In this document: piece by piece, positions 8,108 to 16,076 of the stretch | How the letters are laid out: each line of letters starts with the position of its first letter | Position numbering within the stretch: position 1 is the first letter of the stretch | Source: CAYVQE01 sp964633205 | GTDB taxonomy: Bacteria; Myxococcota; B64-G9 | Reading direction: 5' to 3' | DNA: 29,175 nucleotides | Assembly: GCA_964633205.1 (NCBI GenBank) | Contig: CAZWFN010000071.1 | Span: forward strand, 1-29,175 | Notes under the pieces: generated by a model | The model's input: only the letters and a program-made list of their open reading frames with translations | Database searches by the model: none | Told to the model about the DNA's origin: nothing | Translations under genes and position numbers: made by a program

Positions 8108-8136
8108 ATTCTGTGGGGTGATCCGGTTTCTGTCAA
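8108..8136 (-). promoter_or_regulatory. Near-consensus promoter for Cys-rich lipoprotein
   Basis: On the minus strand a perfect TTGACA (8136-8131) is followed by a 17-bp spacer and CAGAAT (8113-8108, 4/6). The start point would be near 8101, giving a leader of about 55 bases before the ATG at 8046. Confidence 0.6.
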
Positions 8137-8224
8137 CCTGTTTGGCGACGCCAGAAACTCCTGGGCGCCGGCGGCGAATATCCGCTGGCGGCGCGCGTCC
8201 AAAGCAGCGCGGCGCCGGTGGTGA

Positions 8225-8253
8225 TTGACATGCCGGCCGCCAAGTGGCATGGG
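8225..8253 (+). promoter_or_regulatory. Candidate promoter for the 8275 gene
   Basis: A perfect TTGACA (8225-8230) is followed at 17 bp by a poor -10 (CATGGG, 8248-8253) that has an upstream TGG extended element. The start point would be near 8260, just ahead of the GGAGG at 8264-8268. Confidence 0.35.
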
Positions 8254-8274
8254 TGTATGGCTGGGAGGGTGACG

Positions 8275-9363
8275 ATGCGCAAGGCGATGATTTTCGTTCT
8301 GGTTCTGGGCTGGGCGGCGCCGGCCGCGGCCGGCGCCGAGAGCGGCGCGGCGGACGATGCCGGCACGGCCGACAAGCTGGAGGCGGCCCTCGCCGATCCG
8401 GAGTGCCTGGACGAGGTGGACGTCCCGGACACGGCCTACGCCGAGTACATCGGCGCGCGGCTGATCAAGTGCACCGACGCGGGCGGCAAGCTCGCCGAGC
8501 CGGTGGCGATGGAGATCGGCGGCCGGGCGTATACCTATTATGGCGATCGGCTCAGCCTGAAGGGCGCCGATGCGGACGGGGTGGTCAGCCTGGGCGTGCT
8601 CGGCGCCATCAAGGACTACTCCGACGAGACCCGGGCGGCGCTGGATTTCTTCCTGGACCGCTTCGCCGCCGAGAAGATCGACGCCCTGGTGCTCGACGGC
8701 GACCTGGCGGCCACCGAGTACGAGATCACGCAGGTGGTGCTCCACTGCGCCCGGCGCGGCTGGCTGACCCTGGTGCTGATCGGCAACACCGAGGGCCGCA
8801 CCGCCTTCAACCGGGCCCTGCTCAACGCCTACAAGGTGGCCCCCAACGCCATCAACTTCGACTTCGTGCGCCGGGTCGATCTGGGCGGCGCCACCCTGGT
8901 CAGCCTGCCCGGCTACCTGGATCGCAAGTTCGTCCACCAGAGCGGGGGCTGCTCCTACAAGCCGCGCGAGATCGACGCCCTGACCGACTACACCGCAGCG
9001 GCCGAGCAGCCGGTGGTGCTGGTGTCGCACGGCCCGCCGGCCGGTGAGGACAAGCGCGCGCTGGACACCGCGGTCGAGGCCGGCAACGTGGGCGACGCCC
9101 GGCTGACCGGCTTCCTGCGCGAGCACGAAATCCCCTTCGGCCTGTTCGGCCACATCCTGGAGGCCGGCGGCCGGGCGGTGGACCGTCAGGGCGAGCCGGT
9201 GGCCGCCGGCGAGTGGGTGAAAAACGCCTACCTGAACGTGGGCTCGGCCAACCCGCTGCCCTGGCAGCTCAACAACGGCGAGCTGTCCTGCGGCATGGGC
9301 GCGCTGATGCAGATCAAGGGCGACCAGGCCCGCTTCGAGTTCATCGAGCACCCCTGCAAGTAG
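8275..9363 (+). CDS. Secreted calcineurin-like phosphoesterase-fold protein, degenerate metal site
   Basis: This 362-residue protein has a Sec signal peptide (about 1-21, AAPAAAGA cleavage region). The body resembles a calcineurin-like metallophosphoesterase by order and spacing of motifs: VLDGD (D141-D143), GNTE (170-173) where the family has GNH-D/E, SHGPP (His252) and GHILEAGG (His293) where the family usually has GHxH. The usual first motif DxH is not evident (GVLGAIKD instead). Several metal ligands therefore appear changed, so the enzyme may be inactive or have a different metal site. The start ATG follows GGAGG (8264-8268); an upstream in-frame start at 8218 would bury the signal peptide. 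The family call is moderate and the substrate unknown. Next gene starts 49 bp downstream. Confidence 0.6.
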   Translation: MRKAMIFVLVLGWAAPAAAGAESGAADDAGTADKLEAALADPECLDEVDVPDTAYAEYIGARLIKCTDAGGKLAEPVAMEIGGRAYTYYGDRLSLKGADADGVVSLGVLGAIKDYSDETRAALDFFLDRFAAEKIDALVLDGDLAATEYEITQVVLHCARRGWLTLVLIGNTEGRTAFNRALLNAYKVAPNAINFDFVRRVDLGGATLVSLPGYLDRKFVHQSGGCSYKPREIDALTDYTAAAEQPVVLVSHGPPAGEDKRALDTAVEAGNVGDARLTGFLREHEIPFGLFGHILEAGGRAVDRQGEPVAAGEWVKNAYLNVGSANPLPWQLNNGELSCGMGALMQIKGDQARFEFIEHPCK

Positions 9364-9412
9364 TCCTGCCCGCTCGCCGCCCCGCAGCGCCCCTCGACCG
9401 CCGATCGCCCGC

Positions 9413-10777
9413 ATGACCGACCTCGCCCTGCAACCCGGCACCCGGCTCGAGCTGGAGCTCGACGGCTGCGGCACCGGCGGCGAGGGGGTGGGCCGGGCCG
9501 CCGGCCGGGCGGTGTTCGTGCCCCGGGCCGCACCCGGCGAGCGGGTGCGCGCCCGGGTGGTGCACGCCGGCCGCCGGCGGGTGATGGCCGAGCTGGAGGC
9601 GGTGCTGCGCCCGGCGCCCGGCCGCGTCGAGCCGGCCTGCGCCCAGTTCGGCCGCTGCGGCGGCTGCCAGCTGATGCACCTCGACGCCGCGGCCCAGCTC
9701 GACTTCAAGCGCCGGCTGCTGCGCGACGCGCTGCGCACCGTGGCCGGCTTCGATCCGGGCGCCGGCGTGGCCGTGGCCGCCGCCGAGCGCAACCTGGAGT
9801 ACCGCAACCGGGGCCAGTACCCGGTGGGCCGGGTGGCCGGCCGGGTGGCCACCGGCTTCTTCGCCCCGCGCAGCCACCGGCTGGTGCCCACCGAACGCTG
9901 CCGCATCCACCACCCGGCGCTGGACGCGGCCGTGGCCGCGGTGCGCGCCTGGGCCGAGCGCAAGCGGGTGCCGATCTACGATGAGCGCCGCCGGCGCGGC
10001 TGGCTGCGCCACGTGGTGGTGCGCCGCAGCCAGGCCGACGGCCGGGTGCTGGTCAGCCTGGTGGCCGCGGCCGAGCGCGGCGGCGGCTACGGCGAACTGG
10101 TGCGGCTGCTGCGCACCCGGGCCGAGGGGGTGAGCGGGCTGGTGCTCAACGTCAACCCGGCCGCCACCAATGTCATCCTGGGCCAGCGCAACCGTTGCCT
10201 GTGGGGCCGCGACTGGATCGAGGAGCGGCTGGACGGGCTGCGCTTCCGGCTGTCGACCGGCTCGTTCTTCCAGGTCCATACCGCCCAGGCGGCGGCCCTG
10301 TTCGACCGGGTGCGCGATTTCGCCGCCGGGGCTTCGGGCCCGGTGGTCGACGGCTACTGCGGGGTGGGGGTGCTGGCGGCGCTGCTGGCGGCCGACGGCC
10401 GCCAGGTGATCGGCATCGAGTCGGCCGCAGCGGCCGTGGCCGACGCCCGCCGCTCGGCCGAGCACAACGGCCTCGAGCTGCGGCTGGAGCCGGGCCGGGT
10501 GGAGCGGGTGCTGCCCGGGCTGGTGGCCGCCGGGCTGCGGCCCGGGGTGCTGCTGCTGGATCCGCCGCGCAAGGGCTGTGCCCCGGAGGTGCTGGACGCG
10601 GCCGCGGCCAGCGGCTGTGAGCGCATCGGCTACATCTCCTGCCATCCGGGCACCCTGGCCCGCGATCTGGCCCGGCTATTCGAGCGCGGCTACCGGCTGG
10701 AGCGGCTGGAGGCGGTCGACATGTTTCCCCAGACGGTGCACCTGGAGACCTTCGCCGGCCTGGTGCTGGACACGTGA
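9413..10777 (+). CDS. rlmD: RlmD/TrmA-family 23S rRNA (uracil-5-)-methyltransferase
   Basis: This 454-residue protein transfers a methyl group from S-adenosylmethionine to C5 of a uridine in 23S rRNA. An N-terminal TRAM domain (about 5-68) is followed by the [4Fe-4S] cluster signature CX5CX2C (C76, C82, C85) with the fourth Cys at C163 in TERCRIHHP. The methyltransferase domain shows VVDGYCGVGVLA (SAM site), LLDPPRKG, catalytic C410 in ISCHPGTLARDL, and the base E445 in TVHLETF. The family usually has SCNP at the nucleophile, so His here replaces Asn. The cluster signature supports the RlmC/RlmD group over TrmA; which uridine is methylated cannot be read from sequence. No clear ribosome site precedes the ATG. 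It is convergent with the next gene. Confidence 0.9.
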   Translation: MTDLALQPGTRLELELDGCGTGGEGVGRAAGRAVFVPRAAPGERVRARVVHAGRRRVMAELEAVLRPAPGRVEPACAQFGRCGGCQLMHLDAAAQLDFKRRLLRDALRTVAGFDPGAGVAVAAAERNLEYRNRGQYPVGRVAGRVATGFFAPRSHRLVPTERCRIHHPALDAAVAAVRAWAERKRVPIYDERRRRGWLRHVVVRRSQADGRVLVSLVAAAERGGGYGELVRLLRTRAEGVSGLVLNVNPAATNVILGQRNRCLWGRDWIEERLDGLRFRLSTGSFFQVHTAQAAALFDRVRDFAAGASGPVVDGYCGVGVLAALLAADGRQVIGIESAAAAVADARRSAEHNGLELRLEPGRVERVLPGLVAAGLRPGVLLLDPPRKGCAPEVLDAAAASGCERIGYISCHPGTLARDLARLFERGYRLERLEAVDMFPQTVHLETFAGLVLDT

Positions 10778-10823
10778 TAAGCCTCTCGCCGGGTCCCCGT
10801 TCCGGCTCCAGAGATTCGGGGGC

Positions 10824-12806
10824 TCAGGGGGTCTCGGGGGCGGTGGCTCGCAGCACCACTGCGGCCGGTTCGGGCTCGCGCGGGCAGCCGAGGGCGATCT
10901 CGACCGCGCCGGCCAGCACCGCGCTCACCCGGCCGCAGCGGCGGCCGACCGCGTTGCCCACGGCCAGCCGGTGCACGTGGCCGCGGCGGTCCTCGACCAG
11001 GGCCAGCGCCGGGCTGCCGGGCACCAGGGCGGTGGCCACCAGCCGCAGGTCGCTCAGGCTCTGCCGGGTGGGGCCGGGCCGGGCGGCGGCCCGCTCCGGC
11101 CGCTGGCGCCGGCCGGCACCGGCCAGCGTCAGCCGGCTCGCGCGCAGGCCCTGGCCGGCCAGCAGCTCGCCGGCGGTCACCGCCAGCACCCGCCGCTCGC
11201 TGTCCAGGGCGTCGCCGGCGGCCAGCCAGCGCCAGCCGCCGGGGCCGCCGACCAGCGCCCGGTTGCCCTGCGCGCTGGTCAGCACCGCGGCCAGCCGCGG
11301 CTCGGCCGGTCCGGCCGGCGCCGCCGGCGCGGTACAGTCGGCCCGGCCGGGCGGGTGCAGCCGGGCCCGTTCGCCGTCCAGGGTGAGCTCGCGACCGGCC
11401 GCGGCCAGCAGGCCGGCCAGCAGCCGGCCGCCGGCCACCGAGGCGACGCGCAGGTCGACCGGTTCAGCCGCGGGGCCGCAGCGCTGCACTTGCTCGCGGC
11501 CGACCAGCCCGGCCACCAGCCCGGCCAGCGGCGCCGCCCGGGCGCGCAAGCTCACCCGTTGCGGAAGCGCCCGAGCATCCGGCGCCGGTGCGGCGCGGCC
11601 GGCCGGCAGCAGCACCAGCAGCGCGTCGTCGCCGTGGCCGCGCAGGCCCTGGACCCAGGCCAGCAGGCGGGCCACCTGACCGGCCGCGCGGCGGCGCAGC
11701 ACGGCCGACAGCCGGCGCCGCGGCTCGCCGGCGACCAGCAGGCCCGGCTCCAGGGCGCCGTCGAGCAGGCGCCAGGCCGCCGCCGGCGGCCGTCGCCTCA
11801 GTGCCAGCTCCACCGCCCGGCCCGGCCGCTCGACCAGCGGCCCCGGCCGCTCGCCTAGCCCGCGGCCCAGCAGCCGCACCGCCCCGAAGCGGGCCTGGTC
11901 CAGCCCGCTGGCCGCGATCACCGAGTCCAGCCGGGCGGCCGCGTCGGCGCCCGGATGGCGGCCGCTGAGTCGCCGGCCCGGCTCGGCCAGCAGGATCAGC
12001 TCGGCCCGGGCCAGGCTGGCGGCCAGCAGCAAGGCCTCGGCCAGCGGGCAGTCGAACAGCGCCAGCCCGGCCGGCGCATCCGGCTGCGGCGCGGGCGCCG
12101 GCGGCGGCGCGGCCACGGCCGAGTCCAGCTCGGGCGGTCGCGCCAGCGCGGCCACCCGCTCGGCCACCAGCTCGGAGTAGGCCCGGCCCGCGGCGGCGTC
12201 CAGCGCCCGCGCCCGCAGCTTCAGCCGCGGGCCGCGGCGCCGGGCTTCTTCCAGGCGCACCGTCTCGAAGCGGGCCAGCGCGTCCAGCAGCGCCAGCCGG
12301 CCGTCCACCTGCCCGCGACCGCGTTCGTGCCACAGCAGGTTATCGCGCAGATCCATCAGCGCCCGGTCGGCCGCCTGGGCGTCGAAGGGCTCGGGCCGCA
12401 GGCGCCACAGCGAGATCTCGAGCGCGATCGGCCGGCCGGGACCGGCCAGCGAGCGCAGCCGCCACGGCGGCCGGGCGATGATGCCCCGCCGCTCGGCGGC
12501 CGCCAGCCAGCGCAGCACCAGCTCGGCCTGGCCGCGCAGGCGCACCGGGGCCCGTTCCAGCACCGCCCCGGCCCACGAGCGGGTCTCGGCGTTCTCCAGC
12601 AGCTCGACCGCCACCGCCTGGTCGGCCAGCGCGGCCGGGCCGGCCGCGGCCGCCAGCCGGGCCTGCAGGTCCTCGAGCTGGGCCAGCAGCAGCTCGCGCT
12701 GGTGCTGGCTGAGCGCGGCGGCCGCGACCGGCTGGGCGGTGCCGGCCAGCCCGGCCAGCAACCCGATCCCGTATAGCGCCCGCAGCCATCGTCGGCAGCA
12801 AACCAT
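10824..12806 (-). CDS. Exported protein with STN-like and PilP/PulC-like modules, no secretin channel
   Basis: This 660-residue protein has a signal peptide (about 8-30) and an Ala/Arg/Leu-rich helical region to about residue 225, then a Pro-rich linker. Three beta-alpha-beta segments resemble secretin N-terminal STN/N0-type modules (about 247-313, 331-400 and 417-484; the third reads VSL...PLAGLVAGL...VDLRVASV). Two following segments (about 503-550 and 583-640) resemble PilP/PulC beta domains, the second reading LRLVATALVPGS..ALVED..GHVHRLAVGNAVG..CGRV. No secretin beta-channel follows. In type IV pilus systems PilP links the inner-membrane complex to the PilQ secretin, so a periplasmic adaptor role is plausible but inferred. 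No pil genes lie nearby. A GGGGAGG ribosome site precedes the ATG. Very high Ala, Leu and Arg content makes the domain calls tentative. Confidence 0.6.
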   Translation of the reverse strand: MVCCRRWLRALYGIGLLAGLAGTAQPVAAAALSQHQRELLLAQLEDLQARLAAAAGPAALADQAVAVELLENAETRSWAGAVLERAPVRLRGQAELVLRWLAAAERRGIIARPPWRLRSLAGPGRPIALEISLWRLRPEPFDAQAADRALMDLRDNLLWHERGRGQVDGRLALLDALARFETVRLEEARRRGPRLKLRARALDAAAGRAYSELVAERVAALARPPELDSAVAAPPPAPAPQPDAPAGLALFDCPLAEALLLAASLARAELILLAEPGRRLSGRHPGADAAARLDSVIAASGLDQARFGAVRLLGRGLGERPGPLVERPGRAVELALRRRPPAAAWRLLDGALEPGLLVAGEPRRRLSAVLRRRAAGQVARLLAWVQGLRGHGDDALLVLLPAGRAAPAPDARALPQRVSLRARAAPLAGLVAGLVGREQVQRCGPAAEPVDLRVASVAGGRLLAGLLAAAGRELTLDGERARLHPPGRADCTAPAAPAGPAEPRLAAVLTSAQGNRALVGGPGGWRWLAAGDALDSERRVLAVTAGELLAGQGLRASRLTLAGAGRRQRPERAAARPGPTRQSLSDLRLVATALVPGSPALALVEDRRGHVHRLAVGNAVGRRCGRVSAVLAGAVEIALGCPREPEPAAVVLRATAPETP

Positions 12807-12936
12807 TTTCGCCTCCCCGGTCTGCTTAAGGGCTCGGGCCGCAGATCACAAGCAAAACCTGCAGTATGCGCCGATAACTCTTTTGCTTGATCCGCGGCCG
12901 CTGGCCGGCGAGATTGGGGGCGGCTGGAGGAGGCTG
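12807..12936. other. Divergent intergenic region with inverted repeat
   Basis: This 130-bp spacer separates the PilP-like gene from xseA. It contains a local AT-rich island with CAAGCAAAA (12849-12857) and its reverse complement TTTTGCTTG (12881-12889), arms of 9 bp and spacer 23 bp. Possible -10 elements lie between the arms on each strand (GATAAC at 12873-12878 on plus; CATACT on minus), but neither has a convincing -35. Divergent promoters under a shared regulator are possible. Confidence 0.4.
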
Positions 12937-14325
12937 ATGGCGCGGCCGCGCGACCCGACCGGTGACCTGTTCGCCCGCTCCCAGGAGCGGGTCTGGACCG
13001 TGTCCGAGCTGACCGGCCGGCTGCGCCGGCTGCTGGAGTTCGAGTTCGGCTGGGTGCGGGTCAGCGGCGAGATCTCGGGGCTCAAGCGCGCCGGCTCGGG
13101 CCACGTCTACTTCCAGCTCAAGGACGAGAGTGCCGCGCTGGATGCGGTGTTGTTCCGCGCGGCCGCGGCCCGCCAGCCGGGCGGCCTGCCGCTGGACGGC
13201 GAGCAGGTCGAGTGCCTGGGCCGGTTGACCCTGTATGCTCCCCGCGGCCGCACCCAGCTGGTGGTCGAGCAGGTGGCGCCGCGCGGCGCCGGCGAGCTGG
13301 CGCTGCGCTTCGAGCGCCTCAAGCAGCGGTTGGCCGGCGAGGGCCTGTTCGCGCCCGAGCGCAAACGGCCCCTGCCCTGGCTGCCGGCCTGCATCGGCCT
13401 GGTCACCAGCCCCAGCGGCGCGGCGGTACGCGACGTGCTGCAGGTGCTCGAGCGGCGCTTTCCGGCGCTGCCGGTGCTGATCGCACCGGTGCGCGTCCAG
13501 GGCCAAGGGGCGGCGGCCGAGATCGCGGCCGCCATCGGCTGGCTGGCCGGCTCGGGGCGGGTGGACGTGCTGATCGCCTGCCGCGGCGGCGGCTCGCTCG
13601 AGGACCTGTGGGCCTTCAACGAGGAGGCGGTGGTGCGCGCCATTGCGGCCGCAGCGGTGCCGGTGATCTCGGCGGTGGGCCACGAGACCGACGTGGTGCT
13701 GGCCGATCTGGCCGCCGACGTGCGCGCGCCCACCCCGTCGGCCGCGGCCGAGCTGGTGGTGCCGGACCGGGCCGCGCTGCGGGACCGGCTGGCCGATCAG
13801 GTCCGGGCGCTGCAGCGCTTGGTAGGCCACCGGCTGGAGCGCGATCGCCACCGGCTGGCGGCCGCGGCCCGGCGCATGCGCGATCCCCGGCTGGTGCTGG
13901 CCGCCCACCGCTTGCGGCTGGACGAGGCGGTCCGGCGGCTGGCCGACGCCCTGGGCGCCCGCAGCCGGCACCAGCGCCGGCGCCTGGTCGAGCTGCGGGT
14001 GCGGCTGGCCGCCAACGAGCCGCGCAGCCGCCTGCGCGCCGGCCGCCAGCGGCTGGTCGGGCTGCGCCGGCGCCTGGATGCGGCCGCCCGCGACGCCGTC
14101 CGCCGCCGGCGCCAGCAGCTGGAGGCCCGCGGCCAGGCCCTGGCCGGGCTCAGCCCGCTGGCGGTGCTCGGCCGCGGCTACAGCCTGGTCACCGGACCCG
14201 ACGGCAGGCTGCTGCGCGACGCCGAACGGCTGCGGCCGGGCGATGCGCTCGGCGTGCGCCCGGCCCGCGGCCGGCTGCGCGCCCGGGTGGAGCAGGTGGG
14301 GCCGTCTGATGATAAAAATTCTTGA
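12937..14325 (+). CDS. xseA: Exodeoxyribonuclease VII large subunit
   Basis: This 462-residue catalytic subunit of exonuclease VII degrades single-stranded DNA from both ends together with XseB. An N-terminal OB fold (about 15-115, with the WVRVSGEISG and GHVYFQLKD segments) is followed by the catalytic domain. That domain shows VTSPSGAAVRDVLQVLERRFP, CRGGGSLEDLWAFNEE, VISAVGHETDVVLADL and RAPTPSAAAEL, all hallmark family blocks. The C-terminal part is a long Arg/Ala-rich helical region ending in a GYSLV segment, as expected. The ATG at 12937 is preceded by GGAGGAGG (12926-12933). It heads the xseA-xseB-ispA run. A 128-bp gap separates it from xseB, where these genes usually touch. Confidence 0.96.
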   Translation: MARPRDPTGDLFARSQERVWTVSELTGRLRRLLEFEFGWVRVSGEISGLKRAGSGHVYFQLKDESAALDAVLFRAAAARQPGGLPLDGEQVECLGRLTLYAPRGRTQLVVEQVAPRGAGELALRFERLKQRLAGEGLFAPERKRPLPWLPACIGLVTSPSGAAVRDVLQVLERRFPALPVLIAPVRVQGQGAAAEIAAAIGWLAGSGRVDVLIACRGGGSLEDLWAFNEEAVVRAIAAAAVPVISAVGHETDVVLADLAADVRAPTPSAAAELVVPDRAALRDRLADQVRALQRLVGHRLERDRHRLAAAARRMRDPRLVLAAHRLRLDEAVRRLADALGARSRHQRRRLVELRVRLAANEPRSRLRAGRQRLVGLRRRLDAAARDAVRRRRQQLEARGQALAGLSPLAVLGRGYSLVTGPDGRLLRDAERLRPGDALGVRPARGRLRARVEQVGPSDDKNS

Positions 14326-14453
14326 TTTACAATTGGTTATTGCTGGAATCGGTCGAGCGGTTTTCCTTGACCGGGCAGCGCTGTTGTCGCAAACTACCCC
14401 CATCCGGTGACCGCCGGAGCAGGCTGACCGCGGGTTGCCGGGAGCGAGGCGCC
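14326..14453. promoter_or_regulatory. xseA-xseB gap with candidate internal promoter
   Basis: The first part of this 128-bp spacer is unusually AT-rich for the window (a TTTACAATTGGTTATTG tract). TTGACC (14367-14372, 5/6) with a 17-bp spacer and CAAACT (14390-14395, 3/6) is a possible promoter for xseB and the genes after it. TACAAT (14328-14333) is a good -10 by itself but lacks a -35. Confidence 0.3.
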
Positions 14454-14732
14454 ATGGCCGGCGAAAAGGCGAAGCGAGCGCGACGCACCGCGGCGAAGAT
14501 CGACCCGCCCGACTTCGAGGCGCTGATGGAGCGGCTGGAGGCCATCGTCGAGCAGCTCGAGGACGGTGAGCTGCCGCTGGAGCAGTCCATCGCGCTCTAC
14601 GAGGAGGGGGTGGCGCTGACCAAGGCCGGCATGGCGCGATTGGACGAGGCCGACCGCAAGGTCCGGCTGCTGCTCCAGCCCGACGGCGAGGACGGCGAGC
14701 CGCGCGAGGAGCCGTTCGAGGTAGAGGGCTGA
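14454..14732 (+). CDS. xseB: Exodeoxyribonuclease VII small subunit
   Basis: This 92-residue helical protein is the small subunit of exonuclease VII, several copies of which bind the XseA C-terminal helix. The family core FEALMERLEAIVEQLEDGELPLEQSIALYEEG and the LDEADRKVRLL helix are clear (about residues 22-82). A basic N-terminal tail and an acidic C-terminal tail flank it. The ATG follows GGGAGCGAGG at a usable distance. Length is normal for the family. Confidence 0.95.
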   Translation: MAGEKAKRARRTAAKIDPPDFEALMERLEAIVEQLEDGELPLEQSIALYEEGVALTKAGMARLDEADRKVRLLLQPDGEDGEPREEPFEVEG

Positions 14733-14770
14733 GCGATCGAGTGGGTGGGGAGAGAGCCGAGGCGATCGCC

Positions 14771-15157
14771 GTGGAGCTCGACAAGCGCACCGTGCTGTTG
14801 TTGGATTCCGACCCGCAATCCGAACGCCACCTGACCCACCGGCTGGAGGCGGCCGGCTTCGAGGTGCTGGTGGCCCCCAACGGCCTGCGGTTGGTGAGCC
14901 GGCTCGACGTGGACGAGCCCGACGTGCTGGTGATGCACACCGCCAGCGCCTGGACCGACTGCTTCGACCTGTGCCGTTCGCTCAAGTGCTCCGACAAGTT
15001 CAAGGACGTGCGGGTGGTGCTGGTGGCCGACGAGGCCAGCGGCGCGGCCCGGGCCCGGGCCGCCTGCTGCGACCGCTGGGTGCCCAACGATCGAGACGCC
15101 GGGCCGCTACTGGCGGCCATCCACGAGCTGTTGGAGGCGGAGGCGGGGGACGTGTGA
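14771..15157 (+). CDS. Stand-alone pseudo-receiver domain protein
   Basis: This small protein (128 residues from the GTG at 14771; 138 if the in-frame GTG at 14741 is used) has the alternating strand/helix pattern of a response-regulator receiver. The first acidic pair is present (D12, D14 in LLLDSDP), but the phospho-acceptor Asp at the end of strand 3 is replaced (VLVMHTAS, His56), and the conserved Lys near strand 5 is missing (DRWVPND). It is therefore probably not phosphorylated in the usual way. GAGG at 14759-14762 favours the GTG at 14771. Its stop codon overlaps the ispA start (GTGA, 15154-15157), implying translational coupling. It lies within a DNA-repair/isoprenoid operon; its role is unknown. 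Confidence 0.75.
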   Translation: MELDKRTVLLLDSDPQSERHLTHRLEAAGFEVLVAPNGLRLVSRLDVDEPDVLVMHTASAWTDCFDLCRSLKCSDKFKDVRVVLVADEASGAARARAACCDRWVPNDRDAGPLLAAIHELLEAEAGDV

Positions 15158-16074
15158 GCGGGGCCGGCCGAGCGCAGCGGCAGCTGTTCGAGACCTTCCG
15201 CAACACCTGGGTCGAGCGCATCGACGAGCGCTTGCGCGGCTGGCTGGACGAGCTGGCGGCCCGGCCGGGCTGCCCGCCGCGGCTGGCCGCGGCCATGCGC
15301 TACGCGCTGCTGAGCCCGGGCAAGCGGCTGCGGCCGCTGCTGTGTCTGGCCGCGGCCCGCTGCGCCGGCGGCCGTGAGCAGCTCGGGCTGGATGTGGCCG
15401 CCGCGGTGGAGCTGGTGCACGCCTACTCGCTGATCCACGATGACCTGCCGGCCATGGACGACGACGATCTGCGCCGTGGCCGGCCCACCTGCCACCGGCG
15501 TTTCGGCGAGGCGCTGGCCATCCTGGCCGGCGACGCGCTGCTGACCCACGCCTTCGAGCTGCTGGTCGCTGGCCTGGAGCCCGAGCGCGCCGGCGCCGGG
15601 GTGGTGCTGCTGGCCCGGGCAGCCGGGGCCGCGGGCATGGTCGGCGGCCAGGTCGACGACGTGGAGCCCGACGACGGGCGCAGCGCGCCCGACGTCGAGC
15701 GGGTGGAGTCGATCCACCGGCGCAAGACGGCGCGGTTGATCCAGGCCGCGGTCGGCCTCGGCGGCCTGGTGGCCGGCGCCGACCGGGCCGGCCAGCAGGC
15801 GCTGGAGGCATACGGCGACGCGCTGGGCCTGGCCTTCCAGGTGGCCGATGATCTGCTGGCGGCCACCGGCGACGCGGCCGCCCTGGGCCGGCCCACCGGC
15901 GGCGATGCCGCCCACGACCGGCGCACCTATCCGCGGGCGGTCGGCGTGGCCGCGGCCCGCGAGCGGGCCGGAGCCCTGGCCGACCAGGCCGTGGCCGCGC
16001 TGGCCCCCTTCGGCCGCGGCGGCGATGTGCTGGTGGGGCTGGTCGGTCTGGTCTCCGATAGGGCTGGAGCCTGA
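15154..16074 (+). CDS. ispA: Polyprenyl (farnesyl/geranylgeranyl) diphosphate synthase
   Basis: This 306-residue cytoplasmic enzyme condenses isopentenyl diphosphate with allylic diphosphates to make C15 or C20 products. The first Asp-rich motif is intact (D96, D97 ... D102 in HDDLPAMDDDDLRRGRP). GKRLRP (57-61), GGQVDD (164-169) and KT (191-192) are present. The second Asp-rich motif reads ADDLLAATGD (D232, D233, A236) where the family has DDxxD, so the third Asp is Ala. The GTG start overlaps the previous stop by 4 bases and is preceded by a GGAGGCGGAGG region. It normally sits next to dxs, which here lies 10.3 kb downstream. Product chain length cannot be fixed from sequence alone. Confidence 0.93.
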   Translation: MSGAGRAQRQLFETFRNTWVERIDERLRGWLDELAARPGCPPRLAAAMRYALLSPGKRLRPLLCLAAARCAGGREQLGLDVAAAVELVHAYSLIHDDLPAMDDDDLRRGRPTCHRRFGEALAILAGDALLTHAFELLVAGLEPERAGAGVVLLARAAGAAGMVGGQVDDVEPDDGRSAPDVERVESIHRRKTARLIQAAVGLGGLVAGADRAGQQALEAYGDALGLAFQVADDLLAATGDAAALGRPTGGDAAHDRRTYPRAVGVAAARERAGALADQAVAALAPFGRGGDVLVGLVGLVSDRAGA

Positions 16075-16076
16075 TC

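Noticed and set aside
8047..9963. N-terminal extension of the Cys-rich lipoprotein frame
   Set aside because: The frame stays open, but the lipoprotein signal and ribosome site place the start at 8046, and the extension is antisense to the 8275 and 9413 genes.
14741..14770. GTG at 14741 as start of the pseudo-receiver gene
   Set aside because: No ribosome site precedes it. GAGG at 14759-14762 favours the GTG at 14771. It cannot be fully excluded.
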